Assembly: GCF_009689585.1 (NCBI RefSeq)
Contig: NZ_AP018694.1
Span: 1,054,001-1,118,000 of the forward strand
Reading direction: 5' to 3'
DNA length: 64,000 nucleotides
Source of the DNA: Aquipluma nitroreducens
Lineage (GTDB): Bacteria > Bacteroidota > Bacteroidia > Bacteroidales > Prolixibacteraceae
Positions 51,606 through 60,824 of the stretch are shown here, one piece after another. The position numbers were made by a program, and so were the translations under genes. The notes beneath the pieces are model-generated. The model saw only the letters and a list, made by a program, of their open reading frames with translations, ran no database searches and was not told the origin of the DNA. Every line of letters begins with the position of its first letter. The stretch's first letter is position 1.

Positions 51606-53090
51606 ATGAAAACGATTAAAAAAATTACTTCAGTATTTATCATTGCTTTTGTTTCAGCAGCACTAGCAATTATTTTGAACAACAAATTTGGAGATGTATC
51701 AAATAATCAACTGCTGCTCCATGAAAAAACACCCGTACATCTTACAAATAATGTCTCTAATGGTGGACTCCAGACACAATTACCTGATTTGACAGAGGCG
51801 GCAGAAAAAAGTGTTCCCGCAGTGGTTCATATCGATGTAAAAATGCATGAGCAGATGAATGACATGGCGGATAATCCATTTTTCAATTTCTTTTTCGGAC
51901 CAAATGGACCGCAAGGTAATACTCCTCGTAGATACCGCCAACAACCACAATTTGCCATGGCTTCAGGTTCGGGAGTAATTATTAGTCCCGATGGATACAT
52001 CGTAACCAATAATCATGTCGTTGATGGTTCAGTGAACGTGGAGGTTATTTTGAACGACAACCGCAAATTTACGGCTAAGGTAATCGGACGTGATCCCAAC
52101 ACTGATATCGCACTTGTAAAGATCGATGCAACTAATCTTCCATATCTTACCTGGGGCAATTCTGATGCACTAAAACTCGGAGAATGGGTACTGGCAGTCG
52201 GAAATCCATTTAACCTAAACTCAACAGTTACGGCAGGTATAATCAGTGCAAAATCGAGAAGCATTGGAATTATTAGTGGTCAAATGCCATTGGAATCTTT
52301 CATTCAAACAGATGCAGCAGTCAATCCCGGAAACAGTGGAGGCGCGTTGGTTAATACCAATGGCGATTTAGTCGGAATTAATGCTGCAATTGCGTCTCAA
52401 ACGGGTTCCTATACTGGTTATTCCTTCGCAATACCAGCCACTCTTGCTCAAAAGGTGGTCATCGACTTAAAGAAATATGGCGAAGTACAACGCGCAGTGC
52501 TGGGAGTTGTCATGCAGTCGGTTAACGACAGTATTGCCAAAGCTAAAAAACTTGATACGGTTGAAGGCGCTTATGTTAGAAGCACAACCAAAGAAGGCGC
52601 GGCCCAAAATGCCGGAATAAAAGAAGGTGATATTATCGTTTCAATTAATGGAAATAGTGTAAAAACTGGGTCTCAATTACAGGAACAAATAGGCGAATTT
52701 AGTCCGGGAAATGAAGTTACAGTTGGTTATATCCGAAATGGCGAACTTAAGAATGTAAAGGTTGTTTTACGCAACCTGAAAGGCGATACCTCCATTGTAA
52801 AAGAACCAATGTCGGTTCTGGGTGCAGAATTTGCACCTTTAGCTGATAAAGAAAAAGAGAAACTTCAAATCGATGAAGGAGTTAAGGTTACCAAACTGAC
52901 AGATGGAAAATTAAAAGATGCCGGAATGAAAAGTGGATTTATTATTACTGATATTAATAAAGTGGCTGTTGCCAGCCCAAACGATATTGAAAGTGTATTT
53001 ATGCACACAAACAATAAAGAACCGTTATTGATTGAAGGTGAATATCCTGATGGCAAGTATGCATACTATGTCATCAAGCCAGAAAGTTAA
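51606..53090 (+). CDS. degQ: Periplasmic serine protease, Do/DegQ family
   Basis: A 494-residue HtrA-type protease for envelope protein quality control. An N-terminal membrane/signal segment (SVFIIAFVSAALAIIL) is followed by the trypsin-like domain. The catalytic triad is His in VTNNHVVDGS, Asp in DPNTDIALVKI and Ser in VNPGNSGGALVN. Two PDZ domains follow (KEGAAQNAGIKEGDIIVSIN, and a shorter one near residue 420). The ATG at 51606 gives the signal segment directly; an ORF start at 51579 is less likely. Confidence 0.95.
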   Translation: MKTIKKITSVFIIAFVSAALAIILNNKFGDVSNNQLLLHEKTPVHLTNNVSNGGLQTQLPDLTEAAEKSVPAVVHIDVKMHEQMNDMADNPFFNFFFGPNGPQGNTPRRYRQQPQFAMASGSGVIISPDGYIVTNNHVVDGSVNVEVILNDNRKFTAKVIGRDPNTDIALVKIDATNLPYLTWGNSDALKLGEWVLAVGNPFNLNSTVTAGIISAKSRSIGIISGQMPLESFIQTDAAVNPGNSGGALVNTNGDLVGINAAIASQTGSYTGYSFAIPATLAQKVVIDLKKYGEVQRAVLGVVMQSVNDSIAKAKKLDTVEGAYVRSTTKEGAAQNAGIKEGDIIVSINGNSVKTGSQLQEQIGEFSPGNEVTVGYIRNGELKNVKVVLRNLKGDTSIVKEPMSVLGAEFAPLADKEKEKLQIDEGVKVTKLTDGKLKDAGMKSGFIITDINKVAVASPNDIESVFMHTNNKEPLLIEGEYPDGKYAYYVIKPES

Positions 53091-53137
53091 ATTGAGTTTT
53101 CAATATAGTTTTCAATTGTTTTCGGGTTAATTTGTAG

Positions 53138-53171
53138 ATGAAGGGAGCTAATGCTCCTTTCATTTTTTTTT
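53138..53171 (+). terminator. Terminator after degQ
   Basis: ATGAAGGGAGC and GCTCCTTTCAT form a stem with one G-U pair and loop TAAT, followed by nine T. Confidence 0.88.
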
Positions 53172-53234
53172 GACGGATCGTCATACCGGATATTTTACTG
53201 AGAAGAATGTCAGACCTGAATCCAGCACTTGCCA

Positions 53235-54425
53235 CTACTCTACATAAAGCACCAAACCTTTCAAGTACTCACCTTCCGTATGGTACATATCCACCGGATG
53301 ATCGGCTGGCTGAACCAATTGGTTCAGGATTCGCACTTTCCGGCCTGAAATAGCAGCTGCCGAAAATACGGCTTCGCGGAATTTATCTTTGGTAACCACT
53401 TGCGAGCAACTGAATGTAAACAAAATTCCACCTGGGGCAATCTGCTGAAAAGCTTTCAGGTTAAGGCGTTTGTAGCCTTTTAGCGCCTGTGGCAAAGCTC
53501 CACGGTGTTTGGCAAATGCAGGCGGATCGAGAATAATGAGGTCGTATTTATCCTTGTTTTTGTCCATGTAATCGAAACAATCGGCTACAAAAGCTTCGTG
53601 TCGCGTATCACCTGGAAAATTCAGTTTCACATTTTCGTTGGTCAGATCGATGGCTTTGGCTGATGAATCAACCGAATGAACCATTTTTGCTCCGCCGCGC
53701 ATGGCATAAAACGAAAATCCACCTGAATAGCAAAACATGTTCAGTACACTGCGGTCTTTCGAATATTCCTGAACCAACCGCCGGTTTTCACGCTGATCGA
53801 CAAAAAAGCCGGTTTTCTGACCTTCCACCCAATCTACGTTGAAGCGGTTGCCGTGCTCCTGAACTTCAAATACTTTCGATTCACCCAGCAGATAACCATC
53901 TTTGGGTTCCAGATCAGCTTTAAACGGAACGGTCTTTTCACTCTTATCGTAAACGGCAACCAGGCGGTCGCCCATCACTTCTTTTAGCGCTTTAGCAATT
54001 GTTTCCCGAATCAGGAACATTCCAGCCGAATGAGCTTGCATTACCGCAGTTCCGTTGTAAAAATCAACGATCAATCCGGGCATTCCATCGCCTTCGCCAT
54101 GCACCAAACGGTAAACATTGGTATCAGGATTATCGACCAACCCTAATTTTTTGCGCACATCCAAAGCGCGATCGAGTTTTCCTTTCCAGAAGTTAAAATC
54201 GGGTTCTACTTTTTCGAACGAAAAAACGCGCACTGCAATGGAGCCAACCTGAACATGACCCATGGCCAAAAATTCTTTTTTGCTGGAAACCACTTCCACC
54301 ACATCGCCCTCTTCTACCCTACCAACAATTTCCTGAATTGCCCCGGAAAAAATCCACGGATGAAAACGTTGAAGCGATTGCTCCTTTCCGGATTTCAAAA
54401 TAACCCGGCTATACTTTTCTGACAT
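53235..54425 (-). CDS. Class I SAM-dependent rRNA methyltransferase, RlmI-like
   Basis: A 396-residue enzyme with an N-terminal PUA domain (about residues 1-70), an EEHAD-like middle region and a Rossmann methyltransferase. The SAM motif is LNMFCYSGGFSFYAMRGGA near residue 226. The catalytic region has LIILDPPAFAKH near residue 298, and the second Cys is in LFTFSCSQVV. The closest known reaction is 23S rRNA m5C1962 methylation by RlmI. The upstream exonuclease gene on the same strand ends 2 bases before it. Confidence 0.88.
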   Translation of the reverse strand: MSEKYSRVILKSGKEQSLQRFHPWIFSGAIQEIVGRVEEGDVVEVVSSKKEFLAMGHVQVGSIAVRVFSFEKVEPDFNFWKGKLDRALDVRKKLGLVDNPDTNVYRLVHGEGDGMPGLIVDFYNGTAVMQAHSAGMFLIRETIAKALKEVMGDRLVAVYDKSEKTVPFKADLEPKDGYLLGESKVFEVQEHGNRFNVDWVEGQKTGFFVDQRENRRLVQEYSKDRSVLNMFCYSGGFSFYAMRGGAKMVHSVDSSAKAIDLTNENVKLNFPGDTRHEAFVADCFDYMDKNKDKYDLIILDPPAFAKHRGALPQALKGYKRLNLKAFQQIAPGGILFTFSCSQVVTKDKFREAVFSAAAISGRKVRILNQLVQPADHPVDMYHTEGEYLKGLVLYVE

Positions 54426-54427
54426 GT

Positions 54428-55000
54428 TTATTGCTGATTGAGTGATTCAAAAATACGGTGAGAAATCCAGGCGTCGGTGGCGGCATAAATCTGCTGCGCT
54501 TCAGTCAAATCGGGCGCTTCCCAATTGGTAACCCGCTGGGCTTTCGAAATGCGGTAACCCAAAACAATGGCCGATAATTTCTTCAGGCTAAAATCCTGAA
54601 TGCCAAAATCTTTCACATGATCCTGAAGTTCAACAAATCCACCTGGTTTAAAATTATTCAGTTTCTGAAGACCTTTAATGTCATCACGAATGGCAACACC
54701 TATTTTTTGTATTTCAGGATTTTCAAGGATGCTTTTTAATCCGTTTGGCAACCCTATTTTATTAAGCCGAAACAAAAAGGCACGCTCTTCGGTAGCCAAT
54801 TGCAACAATGCAACTTCGTAAACAACCCCTTTTTTAAATGCAGGTTTGGTTTCAGTATCAAATCCCAGCAAAGTTTGCCGAGACAAGTATTCTATCGAAG
54901 CCAGATAATCTTCCTTCGACTCCACCAATGTAATATCGCCTTCAAACTGAATAAGTGGTAATTCTGCTAATTCATCTTTATCAATACTTTCCCTGTACAT
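54428..55000 (-). CDS. 3'-5' exonuclease domain protein, RNase D-like
   Basis: A 190-residue DEDD nuclease of the RNase D/WRN-exonuclease fold. Exo I is LLGFDTETKP near residues 44-53, Exo II is IGVAIRDDIKGL near 99-110, and Exo III has YAATDAWIS near 171-179. It lacks the HRDC domain of RNase D. It sits in a tight run with the DUF5063 gene (3-base gap) and the RlmI-like gene (2-base gap). Confidence 0.85.
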   Translation of the reverse strand: MYRESIDKDELAELPLIQFEGDITLVESKEDYLASIEYLSRQTLLGFDTETKPAFKKGVVYEVALLQLATEERAFLFRLNKIGLPNGLKSILENPEIQKIGVAIRDDIKGLQKLNNFKPGGFVELQDHVKDFGIQDFSLKKLSAIVLGYRISKAQRVTNWEAPDLTEAQQIYAATDAWISHRIFESLNQQ

Positions 55001-55003
55001 TTT

Positions 55004-55627
55004 TTATTCTCCCTGAAACGAAAACCGGTCGTTCAACCAGTCCGGATTCTTATTCTTTAATTCATTATTTGGGTTTCCCTCCTGAAGGGAATCTTCATCT
55101 GTATTATTCTCACTGTAAATCAGGTTGTGAACGGCACGCAGGCAATTCACCAATTTCTGCCCCCAAACCTGCGCAAAATTGCTCTGACTTTCCCAAAGCG
55201 CCTGCTCCATAACCTCATCATTCATGGTACGAAACGACATAATCAGATCTTTCATGTCCTGATAAACATCAGCCACATTTTCGGCGATACTTGATGTTAG
55301 CGCTGATTCGCTGAATTGCATTCCCGGGATGAATACTTCCTGATAATCGTCTCCGGCTCCAGTATGGGCAAGTATTTTCTGCTGAATAAGGTTGTATTCT
55401 ACCTCAGTTACATACTTTTCAAGGTCGTCATCAGCCTCGAATTCAAACTTGGGGAGCAAACTGGCTTTAAGGTATAAAAGAGGAAGCATTTTTTGCAGTC
55501 GGCTCAGGAAATCAGCCGATTCCATTTCATCAGCCCGTTCAAGAAAACTGCAAAATTCGTTGGCAACGGTAATTAATTCAATTACATTTTTCGAATACAC
55601 CAAACTGTTTAATCCTTCATCACTCAT
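55004..55627 (-). CDS. DUF5063 family protein
   Basis: A 207-residue cytoplasmic, helical protein. The segments VIELITVANEFCSFLERAD and LSRLQKMLPLLYLKASLLP are those of the Bacteroidota DUF5063 family. Its C-terminus is polar and variable. The gene is the first of a three-gene run with the RNase D-like exonuclease and the RlmI-like methyltransferase, suggesting a link to RNA metabolism. No catalytic motif is seen. Confidence 0.8.
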   Translation of the reverse strand: MSDEGLNSLVYSKNVIELITVANEFCSFLERADEMESADFLSRLQKMLPLLYLKASLLPKFEFEADDDLEKYVTEVEYNLIQQKILAHTGAGDDYQEVFIPGMQFSESALTSSIAENVADVYQDMKDLIMSFRTMNDEVMEQALWESQSNFAQVWGQKLVNCLRAVHNLIYSENNTDEDSLQEGNPNNELKNKNPDWLNDRFSFQGE

Positions 55628-55756
55628 GAAAATCGTTCTAAAATTGGGTCAAAAGTACAAAGAATTTTTGTTAACTGAGTTTTGACCTAATTCATTTATA
55701 ACTGATGAATATCAACCAGTAACGTAAATATAAAAAAGATTGCTCGTTTTCCTGAA

Positions 55757-58429
55757 TTAATCCTCGTCTTTTCCGCTGTACCGCTTTGGATATTTGCCTT
55801 TTTCTTTCATCGCATACCACAGAATGCGGTTAAACAAATCGTCGTCACCCGAATCTATTCCGTCGAATTGCGGTTCCATGCTTTTCTGTGCATAACGAAG
55901 TGAAGTTCCTTTCAATGCCGAGAGTGGCGGGTTCATTTCATCCAGCGGGATCAGATTTTTAATGGTTTCGTAGGGCGTTAAATCAAATTTTCCGCCGAAA
56001 CAGTCGAACATCGGTTTGGCTGTGGCATCCATAATGTTCATTGGCGGAAGACCCAATATTTGCTCGATGGTGCGTACCATCGACGGCTGATTGTAATTGG
56101 TGCACATAACTTCGCCCGTCCGCGAATATGGACTGATCACCATCCCAACGGTGCGGTAGGCTGACACATGATCCCAACCCGACTGCGAATCGTCTTCGGT
56201 AATAAAAACTACAGTATTTGCCCAGAACCGGCTTTTGGTAAGCGCTTCAATAATTTGACCCAGCGCCAGATCGTTGTCGGCAACCATGGCGCGCGGCGTG
56301 GGCAAGCCAGGGCGAGTACCTCCCGTGTGATCGTTAGGAAGCGCCATTACCATCAGTTCGGGCAACTGATCGCCATCCATCGCTTCATATTTTTTAAGTT
56401 CATCGATAAAAGTCCGGGCACGCAAAACATCCGGAATCTGGTGATCGTCGTACGAAGGATAAGTTGGACTCAAAATAGCTTCGACAGGTTTGATGGTTGT
56501 ATGATTTGTAAATTCAAATTTTTCCTGATTCAGAAAAGTTTTATAAATGGAAGTCCATGTATGACTTTTATCGTATTCGGGAGTTGAAGCTTCACCATAA
56601 ATGCGCACATTTTTGCCATGTTTCAGTGCATTGTCCCAGATAAATCCAGTTGGGGCATACACCAAAGCATCTTCCTGAACGTGCGGATAACTGCGGATCC
56701 AGGCGCGAACATCTTTCTCAATGTAATCGGTCACGATGGAAGCATCAGTCCACTGATGACCTTCAGCGGAACATTTTCCGGAGACGTAAAAATTGTCGAG
56801 CAACATGTATTTATCGACGAGTGAGTGCGTGTTCGGCGTAATTTTTTGTCCAAAAATGGTAAGCGTCGAATCTCCGTCGCCTTTTTTTACATCGCCCAGA
56901 ATCTGGTCGTATGTGCGGTTTTCCTTGATAATATAAAGCACATGTTTAAAAACGGAAGGTTCGCCAATCCGTTCCGGAACGCAAACTGGCTTAGCCGTTT
57001 TTCGCGGCATTTTTTCGAGCAAAGCCAGCCTGAAAAGCTGGTTCGACTGCTCAACGGTTTTGGTAAATGCCTTAAGCTGTTTTTCGTCCGGAACCGGAAT
57101 AACCGAAACCGAAGCGGTTTGCTTGTGTGAATTATACGACAGTTTTAACGAACCCTGCGCCTGAGTAGGAATTTTTGCACTCTCACCCTCGATATTGGCG
57201 ACGAACAATTGCTTTTTAGCGGTTTCAACTATAGCACCCGGATAGGCTTCGGTAGGGATGAAACCGGTCACTTTACTCTCATTTCCCGAAGAATTCACTC
57301 CCGCCTTCTTTCCGAGTTGAACAACAGCCAGCGCATTATCCATACCGTTGGCCACATACAACTTTTTGCCGTCTTTCGACTGCCCCAAACCATTGGGCGA
57401 ATCTCCCCAAAACGAGTTTTTATCTGAATTCAACCTTACCGATATGGTTTCAGAAACCTCATCAGTCGATGTTGAAATGGTGCTGACGTTATCGCTGTTG
57501 GCATTGGCCACAAAAATATATTTCTCATCGGCGCTGGCAAGAATATCATTCGGATGCAAACCAACCGTGATTTCTTTCAGCACCTTGCCGGTTTTCGGGT
57601 CTAAAACCGAAACGGTTCCTTCGCGCGTAGCGCCGGTTCGCGGGTCAACTTTGGCAATTCCCCAAGGAACTCCGGCCACATTGAGGTCATTTTTATCGGG
57701 AACTGAGCCAGCCCAGTTGGTCACATAGATTTTCCCGTTGGCTTTGGCAATTCCGAAAGGCGCCACGCCTACCGGGCTTGTCCATATTCTGGTTTTTGCA
57801 GCAAAGTCGAGTTTCACGACCTGATTGGTTCCATTCAAAACAACGTACAGGAAATTTTTACCTGATTCATTTTGAACCAGAATTTCGTTGGGTAGAGCCG
57901 AACCAGCGGGAGCTTCAGTTTGAAAAATAAAGGAATCACTTCCAACTAATTTCCTGCCATCCCATGCAGCTTCCAGAACAAACGAAATACCTTTGTTTCC
58001 AACGGCTCCCCAATATAGTTTGTACTGATTCGCTTCCTGAGTCCAGCAAATTCCGGAGAATGTATTCATCAGGCTTTGTGCCGGAACTAATCCAGTCAAT
58101 GGCAAATTTGCAACCAGTTCCCCGCTTTCGGCTGAGAGAATAACCACTTCGTAGCGGCCTTCAACAGCAACCCACTTTTCGTCGGGCGAAAGGGCAACAT
58201 CCAATGCGTGATTTTCTAAAGCGGGATTGCCAAAATAGACCTGTTTCCCGGCAGGGGCAATCCAGCGGTTGTATGGCAATAAATTCGGATTGTCTTTCGG
58301 CGATAATGTTTTACTATCGTATGCTGACTGGTATTTAGCCTGTTCTTTGCTCTTTTTTGCTGGCTGCGCAAATATTGAAGACACAGCTACAAAAAGACAA
58401 ACCGATAAAAGTAGTTTTGTAATATTCAT
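55757..58429 (-). CDS. YncE-like propeller/phosphoesterase fusion protein
   Basis: An about 890-residue exported protein. A signal peptide (LLLSVCLFVAVSSIFAQ) is followed by a YncE-type seven-bladed propeller (about residues 50-430, e.g. VTIGLHPNDILASADEKYIF-like blades). A phosphoesterase domain (about 490-830) has IIKENRTYDQILG and SAEGHQWTDASIVTDYI, matching the acid phosphatase/phospholipase C family. The ATG at 58429 is chosen over an upstream frame to 58723 that lacks a signal and conserved sequence. It is probably surface or periplasmic. The substrate is unknown. Confidence 0.85.
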   Translation of the reverse strand: MNITKLLLSVCLFVAVSSIFAQPAKKSKEQAKYQSAYDSKTLSPKDNPNLLPYNRWIAPAGKQVYFGNPALENHALDVALSPDEKWVAVEGRYEVVILSAESGELVANLPLTGLVPAQSLMNTFSGICWTQEANQYKLYWGAVGNKGISFVLEAAWDGRKLVGSDSFIFQTEAPAGSALPNEILVQNESGKNFLYVVLNGTNQVVKLDFAAKTRIWTSPVGVAPFGIAKANGKIYVTNWAGSVPDKNDLNVAGVPWGIAKVDPRTGATREGTVSVLDPKTGKVLKEITVGLHPNDILASADEKYIFVANANSDNVSTISTSTDEVSETISVRLNSDKNSFWGDSPNGLGQSKDGKKLYVANGMDNALAVVQLGKKAGVNSSGNESKVTGFIPTEAYPGAIVETAKKQLFVANIEGESAKIPTQAQGSLKLSYNSHKQTASVSVIPVPDEKQLKAFTKTVEQSNQLFRLALLEKMPRKTAKPVCVPERIGEPSVFKHVLYIIKENRTYDQILGDVKKGDGDSTLTIFGQKITPNTHSLVDKYMLLDNFYVSGKCSAEGHQWTDASIVTDYIEKDVRAWIRSYPHVQEDALVYAPTGFIWDNALKHGKNVRIYGEASTPEYDKSHTWTSIYKTFLNQEKFEFTNHTTIKPVEAILSPTYPSYDDHQIPDVLRARTFIDELKKYEAMDGDQLPELMVMALPNDHTGGTRPGLPTPRAMVADNDLALGQIIEALTKSRFWANTVVFITEDDSQSGWDHVSAYRTVGMVISPYSRTGEVMCTNYNQPSMVRTIEQILGLPPMNIMDATAKPMFDCFGGKFDLTPYETIKNLIPLDEMNPPLSALKGTSLRYAQKSMEPQFDGIDSGDDDLFNRILWYAMKEKGKYPKRYSGKDED

Positions 58430-58711
58430 GAATGAACGAATTAAGGCAATTTTTAAATTTCGGATAACACGACACAAATTAATGACAATTGCAGATAAGA
58501 ACATACGATCATAAGATAAAATGACGTAACTTGTGGCTATCATAAATAACGACGAGTTGATGTACTTAATTTTTGCATATTTGATATAACAAAGAGTCAG
58601 CTGTAAAAGATTAATAAAAACTGACATTTCAATTGGAGTCCGGAAACCAATCTTAAACGGGGCGTTACCGAAAAGCCATATGAGTAGGACCAATATAAAG
58701 AAACCAATCTT

Positions 58712-59050
58712 ATGGAAGCACAAAAAGTCGACATGTTTATCATGACCAATGCCAAGTATTTCGAAGGCTATCAGATTACCGGGATTAGAGATAGGCTTAT
58801 TGCCATGGACGATTCAAAATGGGCAATGATTTCTTCAGTACAGTTAAAAGATCCAACAATAAGCTTAATCGTTTCTATTTTGGCCGGACATTTTGGAATT
58901 GACCGGTTTATATTGGGCGATACCGGTTTAGGAATAGCCAAGCTTTTAACTTGCGGCGGTCTTGGAATCTGGACGATTATTGATTGGTTTCTGATCATGG
59001 GTGTAACCCGCGAAAAAAATATGCGCACGATTCAGCAACTTCTTAATTAA
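58712..59050 (+). CDS. TM2 domain-containing protein
   Basis: A 112-residue protein with a TM2 domain at about residues 50-105. Two membrane helices flank the signature AGHFGIDRFILGDTGLGIAK and GIWTIIDWFLIMG. The N-terminal 45 residues are soluble. It begins a co-directional four-gene run of membrane proteins. TM2 proteins have no firmly established bacterial function. Confidence 0.9.
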   Translation: MEAQKVDMFIMTNAKYFEGYQITGIRDRLIAMDDSKWAMISSVQLKDPTISLIVSILAGHFGIDRFILGDTGLGIAKLLTCGGLGIWTIIDWFLIMGVTREKNMRTIQQLLN

Positions 59051-59054
59051 TACA

Positions 59055-59465
59055 ATGGTCCGGAACAGGTTGTATGTCCTCGTGTCAACGGCTTGTGCTA
59101 CAGGGTACATCTGGCTCTTCATTAATTATCACAGAAATATCTCCGAATCCATTGAGCCCGGAGTTTGTTTGTTTAAACGAATAACGGGCATACCCTGCCC
59201 TTCCTGTGGGTCAACACGGTCTGTTCTTTCCATCCTGAAAGGAGATTTTGTGGGGGCGCTGTTCTGGAATCCTTTTGGAGTCATTATCATGTCAATCCTG
59301 ATTCTGGCACCACTTTGGATTCTATATGATATTGTGCTTCGAAAGGACAGTTTGTTGCAGGTTTATAACCGAAGCGAAATTTTCTTGAGACAGAAATGGA
59401 TTGCAATACCACTGATTTTGCTGGTTATCCTGAATTGGATTTGGAATATATACAAAGGACTATGA
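59055..59465 (+). CDS. DUF2752 membrane protein
   Basis: A 136-residue protein with three membrane segments and the DUF2752 signature GIPCPSCGSTRSVLSILKGD near residue 48, including the CPxCG motif. It starts four bases after the TM2 stop codon and its stop overlaps the next ATG (ATGA). TM2 and DUF2752 genes are commonly found together in Bacteroidota; function unknown. Confidence 0.88.
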   Translation: MVRNRLYVLVSTACATGYIWLFINYHRNISESIEPGVCLFKRITGIPCPSCGSTRSVLSILKGDFVGALFWNPFGVIIMSILILAPLWILYDIVLRKDSLLQVYNRSEIFLRQKWIAIPLILLVILNWIWNIYKGL

Positions 59466-59893
59466 TTGATACTTCAACTTTTCACTATCAGCCCACCGAT
59501 CATGAGGCCGAAAAAGCTTCGAACAGCTATGTGATGTCGATGATTGCCATTATGGGTGGATTGCCGTTGCCAATTATCAATCTGATTGCGACCTTCTTTT
59601 TCTATCTCGGAAACCGAAAAGGTACTTTCTTTGTACGATGGCACTGCACCCAGGCCTTGTTGTCTCAGCTTTTCCTGATCCCTTTTAACAGCACTGGATT
59701 CTGGTGGACCGTTTCAATTATTTTCACCCCTGAAACGATCAGTTCAAAATACATCGCCTACATTATTACCCTCTTTATTTTCAACCTGATCGAATTTATT
59801 GGCACCATCTATACCGCCATTGTTACCCGAAAAGGCAGACATGTGGAATGGTGGGTAATTGGCGGTTTAACCAACCTAATTTGCAAAGCCTGA
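59462..59893 (+). CDS. Tic20/DUF4870-like membrane protein
   Basis: A 143-residue integral membrane protein with three to four helices. The segments YLGNRKGTFFVRWHCTQALL and VTRKGRHVEWWVIGGL resemble the DUF4870/Tic20-like families. The ATG at 59462 overlaps the previous stop codon; an upstream frame start at 59396 is unlikely because it would overlap the DUF2752 gene. Its stop overlaps the M48 start (TGATG), giving tight coupling. Confidence 0.72.
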   Translation: MIDTSTFHYQPTDHEAEKASNSYVMSMIAIMGGLPLPIINLIATFFFYLGNRKGTFFVRWHCTQALLSQLFLIPFNSTGFWWTVSIIFTPETISSKYIAYIITLFIFNLIEFIGTIYTAIVTRKGRHVEWWVIGGLTNLICKA

Positions 59894-60696
59894 TGAAAAA
59901 GATACTTCTCGAACTTGTTCTGACAGTGGCTGTAATTGTCGCCGTGTGGTTTGGATTGTCACAAGTGGATTGGATGAAGCTTTTCAACATTAGGCAAAAT
60001 ACCCAAAATACGGAAGAAAAAATCGGTGATTTGTTCTGGAAGATGCTGAAAAATTCAGAAACCGAAATTACTTCGGATTCTATTGTCGCACCAATCGATT
60101 CAATGCTCACGCGGATTTGCAAAGCTAATTCGATTGACCGGAAAAAGATCAAACTACATTTGCTGCGGAAAGACGAAATCAACGCGTTTGCTTCGCCTGG
60201 TAATCATCTGGTGGTGTATTCAGGCCTGATTACTGCCTGTGAAAACGAAGCCGAATTATACGGGGTGATTGGCCATGAACTGGCGCACATGGAAAAGAAC
60301 CATGTCATGAATAAACTGTTGAAAGAAGTTGGTTTGTCGGTGCTGATATCCATGTCGTCCGGAAACGGAAATTCAGAAGCGATAAAATCAGCCATCCAGA
60401 AAATCTCATCCAGCGTTTACGACCGGAAACTAGAAACAGAAGCCGATCTCACCGCAGTTGATTACCTCGAAAAGACCGGTATCAATCCGGAACCGTTTGC
60501 CAGTTTTCTTTACCGGCTGGCTGATGTAACCAAAAATCTGCCAACCCAGATTTACTGGATCAGCAGCCATCCTGAATCGAAAGAACGGGCAGAAAAGATC
60601 ATTGAACGGATCAAAGGTAAAGACTTCCCCAAAACCGAGGTTGAGGATAGTTTGACGTTTGATAGGTTGAAAGAAAAGATGAAGGAAGGCTTATAA
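59893..60696 (+). CDS. M48 family zinc metallopeptidase
   Basis: A 267-residue membrane-anchored protease. One N-terminal helix (LELVLTVAVIVAVWFGLS) is followed by the M48 catalytic domain. The zinc site is HELAH in VIGHELAHMEKNH near residue 138. The third ligand Glu is in KLETEADLTAVDY near residue 193. The C-terminal SSHPESKERAEKI is the family signature. It is similar to LoiP/BepA-type periplasmic proteases. It is the last gene of a four-gene coupled operon with TM2, DUF2752 and Tic20-like proteins. Confidence 0.92.
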   Translation: MKKILLELVLTVAVIVAVWFGLSQVDWMKLFNIRQNTQNTEEKIGDLFWKMLKNSETEITSDSIVAPIDSMLTRICKANSIDRKKIKLHLLRKDEINAFASPGNHLVVYSGLITACENEAELYGVIGHELAHMEKNHVMNKLLKEVGLSVLISMSSGNGNSEAIKSAIQKISSSVYDRKLETEADLTAVDYLEKTGINPEPFASFLYRLADVTKNLPTQIYWISSHPESKERAEKIIERIKGKDFPKTEVEDSLTFDRLKEKMKEGL

Positions 60697-60824
60697 ATGC
60701 GCAGATTCCCTATCCCAACCTCTTCATCAGCCAAGCCATATTTTTTAGCCAGGGTTTGTAAAACCTCATCGTCTTTGATTTCGTCGCCAGAAGCAAAGTT
60801 TCACTTTGCGGCCAGGTAATCTTG

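Noticed and set aside
58430-58723. Long N-terminal extension of the phosphoesterase
   Set aside because: A signal peptide with AQ cleavage begins at 58429; the extension is AT-rich and unconserved-looking.
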